The notes below the pieces were generated by a model. The model worked only from the letters and a program-made list of their open reading frames with translations. It did not search any database and was not told the origin of the DNA. Of a DNA stretch of 64,000 nucleotides, positions 58,998 to 64,000 are shown piece after piece. The stretch comes from Aeromonas simiae. Lineage in GTDB: Bacteria; Pseudomonadota; Gammaproteobacteria; Enterobacterales; Aeromonadaceae. The stretch's first letter is position 1. Every line of letters starts with the position of its first letter. The translations under genes were made by a program, and so were the position numbers. The stretch is taken from positions 70,614 through 134,613 of the forward strand of contig NZ_CDBY01000054.1 in assembly GCF_000820125.1 (NCBI RefSeq), read 5' to 3'.

Positions 58998-60398
58998 ATG
59001 ACTCTCAGCGTCATAGGAAATCTGGCCATCCTGGTCATGTTGCTGCTTTTTCTCTACCGTTTGCAGCAAAAACACGTGAGCTTCACCCGCCGGGTCTTCT
59101 CCGGTCTCGGTCTTGGCGTCCTGCTCGGGGCCGGCCTGCATCTGCTCTATGGCAGCGGCTCGCCGATCATTGCCCACACGGTCGACTACCTCGACATCGT
59201 CGGTAACGGCTATGTGCAGTTGCTGCAGATGATCGTCATCCCGCTCATCATGGTCTCCATCATCGGCGCCATCCTCAAGCTCAGCGGTGGCAGCTCGCTC
59301 GGCAAGATCAGCGCCATGACCATAGGGGTGCTCATCTTCACCACCATGCTTGCCGCCGGGGCCGGTATCTTGATGTCCAACCTGTTCGGTCTCACTGCCG
59401 AGGGGCTCACCGCTGGCGCCGCGGAAACCGCGCGAGGGGCGGCGCTGCAACACTCCCTCGGCAGCGTGGAGGGGCTCTCGTTTGCCAAGCTGGTGCAGGA
59501 GTTCATCCCGGCCAACCCCTTCCTCGACATGACCGGTGCGCGCAAGACCTCCACCATCGCCGTGGTGATCTTCTCCATCTTCATCGGCCTCTCGGCTACC
59601 GGCATCGCCCGCAAGAAACCGGAGATCTTCGCCCGCTTTGACAGCTTCATGGAGGTGGCCCACGCCATCGTGATGCGCATGGTGACTCTGGTGCTGCGCC
59701 TCACTCCGTATGGCGTGCTGGCCCTGATGGCCAAGGTGGTCTGTGGCGCCAACTATGCCGATATCCTCAACCTACTCAACTTCGTGCTCGCCTCCTATGG
59801 CGCCATCGCCATCATGTTTGCGGTGCACCTGCTGCTGGTCTCTCTGGTCGGTCTCAATCCGCTGCGTTTTTTCAAGAAGATCCTGCCGCTGCTGGCGTTT
59901 GCCTTTACTGCGCGCACCAGCGCCGGCTCCATCCCGATGAACGTACAGACCCAGACCAAGGCGCTGGGCGTGCCGGAGGGGATCGCCAACTTTGCCGCCT
60001 CGTTCGGGGCCACCATCGGCCAGAACGGCTGCGCCGGCATCTACCCGGCCATGCTGGCGGTGATGATTGCCCCCACCGTGGGCATCAACCCGCTCGATCC
60101 CGGCTTCATCATGACCCTGATCGCCATCATCACCGTCAGCTCCTTCGGGGTCGCCGGGGTCGGCGGTGGCGCCACCTTCGCCGCCCTCATCGTGCTCTCC
60201 TCACTCGACTTCCCGGTGGCTCTGGCGGGCCTGCTCATCTCCATCGAGCCGCTCATCGACATGGGGCGCACCGCCCTCAATGTCTCTGGCTCGGTGACCG
60301 CAGGCACCATCACCAGCCGCCTGCTCGGTCAGACCGACATGGCCCTGTTCAACCGCGATGAAGCGCCGGTGCTGGACGGGGAAGAGTCAGCCGTTTAA
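58998..60398 (+). CDS. tcyP: L-cystine sodium/proton symporter TcyP (YdjN-like)
   Basis: A 466-residue inner-membrane transporter of the dicarboxylate/amino acid:cation symporter (SDF) family. Diagnostic segments are GNGYVQLLQMIVIPLIMVSIIGAI, the Ser/Thr-rich re-entrant loop TARTSAGSIPMNVQTQ and ASFGATIGQNGCAGIYPAMLA, all as in E. coli YdjN/TcyP (463 aa). It imports L-cystine. It lies 119 bp after cyuA with hairpin potential in the gap (GCGGGCGG/CCGCCCCGC-like) and just before a disulfide reductase gene. Confidence 0.9.
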   Translation: MTLSVIGNLAILVMLLLFLYRLQQKHVSFTRRVFSGLGLGVLLGAGLHLLYGSGSPIIAHTVDYLDIVGNGYVQLLQMIVIPLIMVSIIGAILKLSGGSSLGKISAMTIGVLIFTTMLAAGAGILMSNLFGLTAEGLTAGAAETARGAALQHSLGSVEGLSFAKLVQEFIPANPFLDMTGARKTSTIAVVIFSIFIGLSATGIARKKPEIFARFDSFMEVAHAIVMRMVTLVLRLTPYGVLALMAKVVCGANYADILNLLNFVLASYGAIAIMFAVHLLLVSLVGLNPLRFFKKILPLLAFAFTARTSAGSIPMNVQTQTKALGVPEGIANFAASFGATIGQNGCAGIYPAMLAVMIAPTVGINPLDPGFIMTLIAIITVSSFGVAGVGGGATFAALIVLSSLDFPVALAGLLISIEPLIDMGRTALNVSGSVTAGTITSRLLGQTDMALFNRDEAPVLDGEESAV

Positions 60399-60407
60399 CC
60401 CGATGTC

Positions 60408-60427
60408 GCGGGGCGTTCGCGCCCCGC
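60408..60427 (+). promoter_or_regulatory. Intercistronic stem-loop with UUCG tetraloop
   Basis: GCGGGGCG (60408-60415) and CGCCCCGC (60420-60427) form a perfect eight-base-pair stem capped by TTCG. No T run follows, so it is more likely an RNA-stabilising or processing element than a terminator. Confidence 0.6.
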
Positions 60428-60444
60428 CCTTACAGGAGTCAACC

Positions 60445-61773
60445 ATGCGTATCCTGATCATTGGCGGCGAAGCTGCCGGCATGAGCGCGGCGGCCAAGGC
60501 GCGCCGCCTCATCAAAGAGGCTGAGATCGTCGTCTACGAGGCCTCCGAGGTCATTTCGTTCGGGGCCTGTGGCCTGCCCTATTTCGTCGGTGACGACTTT
60601 CAGAACCCCGAGTTCATGGCCGAGTTCAGTGTCGAGCAGTTTGCGGCGCGCGGTATCGAGGTCAAGACTGGCCACCGGGTCTGCGCTCTGGACCCGGTCC
60701 GCCAGACCCTCACCGTCGAGCATGATGGCGACACCTTCGAGGATCGCTACGATCGCCTGATGATCGCCACCGGCGCCCGCGAGGTGATGCCGCCCATCCC
60801 CGGTATTACCCTGCCCGGCGTGTTCGGCCTGCGTCGCATGGCCGACGGGATGGCCCTCAAGGCCGCCGCCGAGGATAAGGCGCGACCGCGTGCCGTGGTC
60901 ATCGGCTCGGGCTTTATCGGGCTGGAGGTGGTCGAGGCGCTGGTGCATCAAGGCAAGCAGGTGCGGCTCATCGAGCTGGCCGAGCGGGTCATCCCCGAGG
61001 CGTTTGATGCCGAGATCACCACCCACATCGAGCAAGAGCTGCGCGAGCAGGGGGTTGAGCTGCACCTGGGTGAGCGGGTCGAGGCCCTGCTCGGAGAGGA
61101 GGGGGTCACGGCCGTGCGCACCGATAAAGGGGAGTACGAGGCCGATATCGTCGTGGTCTGCACCGGGGTTCGCCCCAACACCGCCTTTCTCGAAGGCACC
61201 GGCATCGCCCGCCTCGGTAACGGGGCCATCGAGGTGGACAGACAAGGGCGCAGCTCGCTGCCGAATGTCTGGGCCGCCGGCGACTGCGCCAGTGTCTGGC
61301 ACAGCGTGAAACAGCAGCAGGCCTATGTGCCGCTGGCCACCATCGCCAACAAGCTCGGCCGCCTGGTGGGCGAGAACCTGGCCGGCGGCAGTGCGGAATT
61401 CCCGGGCACGCTCGGCTCAGCCGCCCTCAAGGTGCTGGGGCTGGAGGCGGGGCGCACCGGTCTCTCCGAGCGCGAGGCGCAGCAGCTCGGCCTTGACTAT
61501 CGCAGCGTAGTCATCAAGGACAAGTGCCACACCAACTACTGCCCGGGGCAGTCTGATCTCTACGTCAAGTTGGTGTACGAGGCGGGCAGTCAGCGTCTGC
61601 TGGGGGGGCAGATCCTCGGTCGCAAGGGGGCGGTACACCGCATCGATGCCCTGGCGGTCGCCATCACCATGGGGGTGACCACGGCGCAGTTAGGGGTGCT
61701 CGATTTTGCCTATGCGCCGCCCTTCTCACGTACCTGGGATGCGCTCAACGTGGCGGGCAACGTGGCCAAATAA
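60445..61773 (+). CDS. CoA-disulfide reductase-like FAD/NAD(P)-dependent oxidoreductase
   Basis: A 442-residue flavoprotein of the pyridine nucleotide-disulfide oxidoreductase superfamily. Its FAD site is IIGGEAAGMSAA and the single redox Cys42 lies in SFGACGLPYFVG, the arrangement of CoA-disulfide reductases and NADH oxidase/peroxidases. The second dinucleotide site is VIGSGFIGLEVVEAL. AGGAG precedes the ATG. Its place after cyuA and tcyP suggests reduction of cystine or mixed CoA/cysteine disulfides; substrate not shown by sequence. Confidence 0.85.
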   Translation: MRILIIGGEAAGMSAAAKARRLIKEAEIVVYEASEVISFGACGLPYFVGDDFQNPEFMAEFSVEQFAARGIEVKTGHRVCALDPVRQTLTVEHDGDTFEDRYDRLMIATGAREVMPPIPGITLPGVFGLRRMADGMALKAAAEDKARPRAVVIGSGFIGLEVVEALVHQGKQVRLIELAERVIPEAFDAEITTHIEQELREQGVELHLGERVEALLGEEGVTAVRTDKGEYEADIVVVCTGVRPNTAFLEGTGIARLGNGAIEVDRQGRSSLPNVWAAGDCASVWHSVKQQQAYVPLATIANKLGRLVGENLAGGSAEFPGTLGSAALKVLGLEAGRTGLSEREAQQLGLDYRSVVIKDKCHTNYCPGQSDLYVKLVYEAGSQRLLGGQILGRKGAVHRIDALAVAITMGVTTAQLGVLDFAYAPPFSRTWDALNVAGNVAK

Positions 61774-61790
61774 CGGCAAACACCCATAAA

Positions 61791-61818
61791 AAAACCGGAG
61801 CCTGTGGCTCCGGTTTTT
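61791..61818. terminator. Bidirectional terminator between the cystine operon and bamD
   Basis: A twelve-base-pair stem (AAAACCGGAGCC with GGCTCCGGTTTT, loop TGT) has A residues on the left and T residues on the right, serving both convergent units. Confidence 0.93.
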
Positions 61819-61830
61819 CATTGCCCGGGT

Positions 61831-62604
61831 TTAACCGCGCGCCAGACTGTTGTCCGGGTAGTTCTTGGCCAGCACGGCACGGGCGTTTTGGGCCAGGCCG
61901 GGCATTTTCAGCGCTTCATAAGATTCAACCATGATCTCGAGGGCGCGTTCGGCCTGCGGGGTGTCGGGGAAATCCTGCACCAGCTGCTTGGCGCGGTTGG
62001 CCGCCGCCACCAGTGCATCACGCTTGACGTAGTACTCGGCCACGCTGAGATCGTACTTGGCCAGCCGGTTCTTCAGGCCGATCATGCGGGCACGGGCATC
62101 CGGGGCATATTGGCTGTTGGGGTAGTTTTGCAGCAACAGCTTGAAGTCCTGGAAAGCCTGATGGGCGTAACCGGGGTCCTTGTCATCCCGATCGATGCCG
62201 AGCAGATCCTGGAAGAAGTTGTAGTCGGCCGCCATGTTGGTGAGACCACGCATGTAATAGACGTAGTCGATGTTCTTGTGCGCCGGATTCAGGCGGATGA
62301 AACGGTCGATGTTGGCGATCGCCTGGGCGTTGTCATCCTGCTTGTAGTAGGCATAGATGAGATCCAGCTGCACCTGGGTGGAGTAGGCGCCGAACGGATA
62401 GCGTGAGTCGAGCGCTTCGAGCAGCTCGACCGCACCTGCGTAGTTGCCGGTGTCCAGTTTGACGCGCGCTTTCTGATAGAGGGTCTCCGGCGGCTCGTCC
62501 GGTACTTTGGGCTTGGAGCTGGAGCAACCCGTGGCCATGACGACGGCCAGGGCCAGTGATAACAGCAGGCTAGACTTCTTTACCATCAACAACATCCGGT
62601 CCAT
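61831..62604 (-). CDS. bamD: Outer-membrane assembly lipoprotein BamD
   Basis: A 257-residue TPR lipoprotein of the BAM complex. The lipobox ATGC is followed by SSSKPKVPDEPPETLYQKAR. The conserved core LEALDSRYPFGAYSTQVQLDLIYAYYK...AIANIDRFIRLNPAHKNIDYVYYMRGLTNMA closely follows E. coli BamD. It recruits and positions outer-membrane barrel proteins at BamA. Start uncertain: several close ATG/GTG codons (62610, 62604, 62595, 62586) keep the lipobox. It is divergent from rluD, as in E. coli. Confidence 0.94.
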   Translation of the reverse strand: MDRMLLMVKKSSLLLSLALAVVMATGCSSSKPKVPDEPPETLYQKARVKLDTGNYAGAVELLEALDSRYPFGAYSTQVQLDLIYAYYKQDDNAQAIANIDRFIRLNPAHKNIDYVYYMRGLTNMAADYNFFQDLLGIDRDDKDPGYAHQAFQDFKLLLQNYPNSQYAPDARARMIGLKNRLAKYDLSVAEYYVKRDALVAAANRAKQLVQDFPDTPQAERALEIMVESYEALKMPGLAQNARAVLAKNYPDNSLARG

Positions 62605-62698
62605 TTCCACGAAATGGGCAAAGTATCCGTTATGCTTGGCTAAAAGAAAAGCTAGAATATCCCGTTCTTCGAATAGATAACTGCTCCAGAGACGTTAG

Positions 62699-63679
62699 AT
62701 GAGCCAGCAAATTGAACTGACCGGTGAATTCCAGGATCACCAATATGGACAGCGCCTTGACCAGGCGTTGGCCGAACTCTTTCCGGACTACTCCCGGACC
62801 CGCATCAAAGAGTGGATCTTACAGGACAGAGTGACCCTGGATGGTCAGGTGGCCAACACTCCGCGCGAGAAAATCCTGGCCGGGCAGAGCGTGTACATTC
62901 GCGCCGAGCTGGAAGAGGATACCCGCTTCGATGCCCAGAATATCGAACTCAACGTCGTGTTTGAGGACGAGCACATCCTGGTGATCGACAAGCCCGCCGG
63001 TCTGGTGGTCCATCCGGGGGCCGGCACCCCGGACGGCACTGTGCTCAACGCCCTGCTGCACCGCTACCCCGGTATCGGCGAAGTACCGCGTGCCGGCATC
63101 GTGCACCGTCTCGACAAGGACACCACCGGCCTCATGGTGATCGCCAAGACAGTCCCGGCCCAGACCCATCTGGTGGAAGACTTGCAGGCCCGACAGATCA
63201 CCCGTGAGTATGAGGCGATCGCCATCGGTCACATGACCGCCGGCGGCACCGTCGATGCCCCCATCGGCCGCCACCCGACCCAGCGTACCCACATGGCGGT
63301 GGTGCCGAACGGTCGCCCCTCGGTCACCCACTACCGGGTGCACGAGAAGTTCCGTGGTCACACCCGCCTGCGTCTGCGCCTGGAAACCGGCCGTACCCAC
63401 CAGATCCGGGTACACATGGCTCACATCAAACACCCGCTGGTGGGCGATCCTGTCTATGGCGGCCGCCTGCGCCCGCTGCGCAACGCCACGCCCGAGCTGA
63501 CCGAGGCCCTGCGCGGTTTCCGCCGTCAGGCTCTGCACGCCACCATGCTGCAACTGGCTCATCCCATTACCGGTGAGATGATGCAGTGGCACTCTCCCAC
63601 CCCACAGGACATGGTGGCGCTGATGGAGGTGCTGCGAGCCGATACCGAGGCCAACCCCAACGATCTGGTCTGGATGTAA
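62699..63679 (+). CDS. rluD: 23S rRNA pseudouridine synthase RluD
   Basis: A 326-residue enzyme that makes pseudouridines in helix 69 of 23S rRNA. An N-terminal S4-like domain (about residues 17-75) precedes the RluA-family catalytic domain with Asp139 in GIVHRLDKDTTGL, the same number as E. coli. RLETGRTHQIRVHMAHIKHPLVGDPVYGG and RQALHATML are family motifs. Divergent from bamD by about 94 bp. The yfiH gene that usually follows rluD is not within the next 320 bp. Confidence 0.96.
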   Translation: MSQQIELTGEFQDHQYGQRLDQALAELFPDYSRTRIKEWILQDRVTLDGQVANTPREKILAGQSVYIRAELEEDTRFDAQNIELNVVFEDEHILVIDKPAGLVVHPGAGTPDGTVLNALLHRYPGIGEVPRAGIVHRLDKDTTGLMVIAKTVPAQTHLVEDLQARQITREYEAIAIGHMTAGGTVDAPIGRHPTQRTHMAVVPNGRPSVTHYRVHEKFRGHTRLRLRLETGRTHQIRVHMAHIKHPLVGDPVYGGRLRPLRNATPELTEALRGFRRQALHATMLQLAHPITGEMMQWHSPTPQDMVALMEVLRADTEANPNDLVWM

Positions 63680-64000
63680 GCGCTGATAGCAACGAGGGGG
63701 CGAGCCCCCCTCTGCGCTATCTGTGTCCCCTGTGGTGTTAGCTGGCCTCGTCCTGAGGTCGGCCATCTTCCTTAGATAGCCCTCTTCCCTTCTTGCGCGT
63801 CTATCACCTCTTTCTACCATCCCTCTCACACCTCCCTGCGCCTGCCGGTCTCTTCATCTTGCTCGGGGATGATTTCCCGCCATGGCGGCGATGCGCCATG
63901 GGCAGGGTTTGTGATCGCCGATGACCAGCACCCAGATGTCAGCGGGGGCCGGTCGGCAGGAGTGATGGAAGAGGGGGGGGGGAAGCATGAGGCGCCAGCG
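63680..64000. other. Right-edge region without a recognised gene
   Basis: A GAGGGGG/CCCCCTC stem (63694-63712) follows rluD but lacks a T run, so it is a weak terminator at best. I see no supported coding frame in the rest. An ATG near 63988 could begin a gene beyond the edge. Confidence 0.4.

Overview
The window is about 64 kb of GC-rich, densely coding DNA with short intergenic gaps and many four-base ATGA gene overlaps. The gene set (bamD/rluD, recCBD, dbpA, btsT-yjiX-yjiA, yjfLMC, a TPP-controlled thi operon, tcyP/cyuA) is gammaproteobacterial. High GC together with a secreted GH19 chitinase, tandem secreted alpha-amylases and a soluble cytochrome b562 suggests an Aeromonas-like organism. 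This placement is inferred from gene content and not from a database search. I saw no rRNA, tRNA or CRISPR array.

Layout, left to right. Positions 1-4822 hold the end of one gene and a BMP-type (probably nucleoside) ABC importer on the minus strand. Positions 5252-9086 carry a hexapeptide acetyltransferase, an MgtC/DUF4010 membrane protein and an OmpR-type two-component system, whose regulator gene diverges from a small periplasmic protein gene at 9166. Positions 10300-12414 are a yjfL-yjfM-yjfC set: membrane protein, lipoprotein and ATP-grasp ligase. Positions 12458-19399 are a promoter, TPP riboswitch and thiC-thiDE-thiF-thiS-thiG-thiH operon.

Positions 19440-21578 are an accessory patch: hairpin-rich DNA, a Y1 (HUH) transposase, a tandem 187-bp duplication and four copies of a terminal-repeat-like 12-mer. 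Next come lpoB, a PhzF-family gene, a GH19 chitinase, an HTH regulator, a LysR regulator, a pirin/DoxX pair and recC-recB-recD. A visibly AT-rich islet with two unrecognised genes (38189-39483) lies between recD and dbpA.

Positions 41151-44548 are the btsT-yjiX-yjiA pyruvate-uptake cluster. Then follow tpx, a conserved hypothetical gene, RNase I, a nitronate monooxygenase-like gene, a Nudix hydrolase, a cytochrome b561/b562 pair and a GNAT gene. Positions 50483-56236 are two tandem copies of a secreted multidomain alpha-amylase unit, including matching operator-like sites and terminators. Positions 57463-61773 are a cystine-utilisation operon: cysteine desulfidase, cystine symporter and CoA-disulfide-reductase-like enzyme. 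Divergent bamD and rluD close the window.

Most of the region is ordinary core genome. The parts most worth follow-up are the AT-rich islet with two unknown proteins, the repeat amplification beside the Y1 transposase, the cystine operon with its perfect palindrome, the direct repeat between the two-component system and its divergent neighbour, the long structured thiC leader, and a possible small transcript at 26168-26387.
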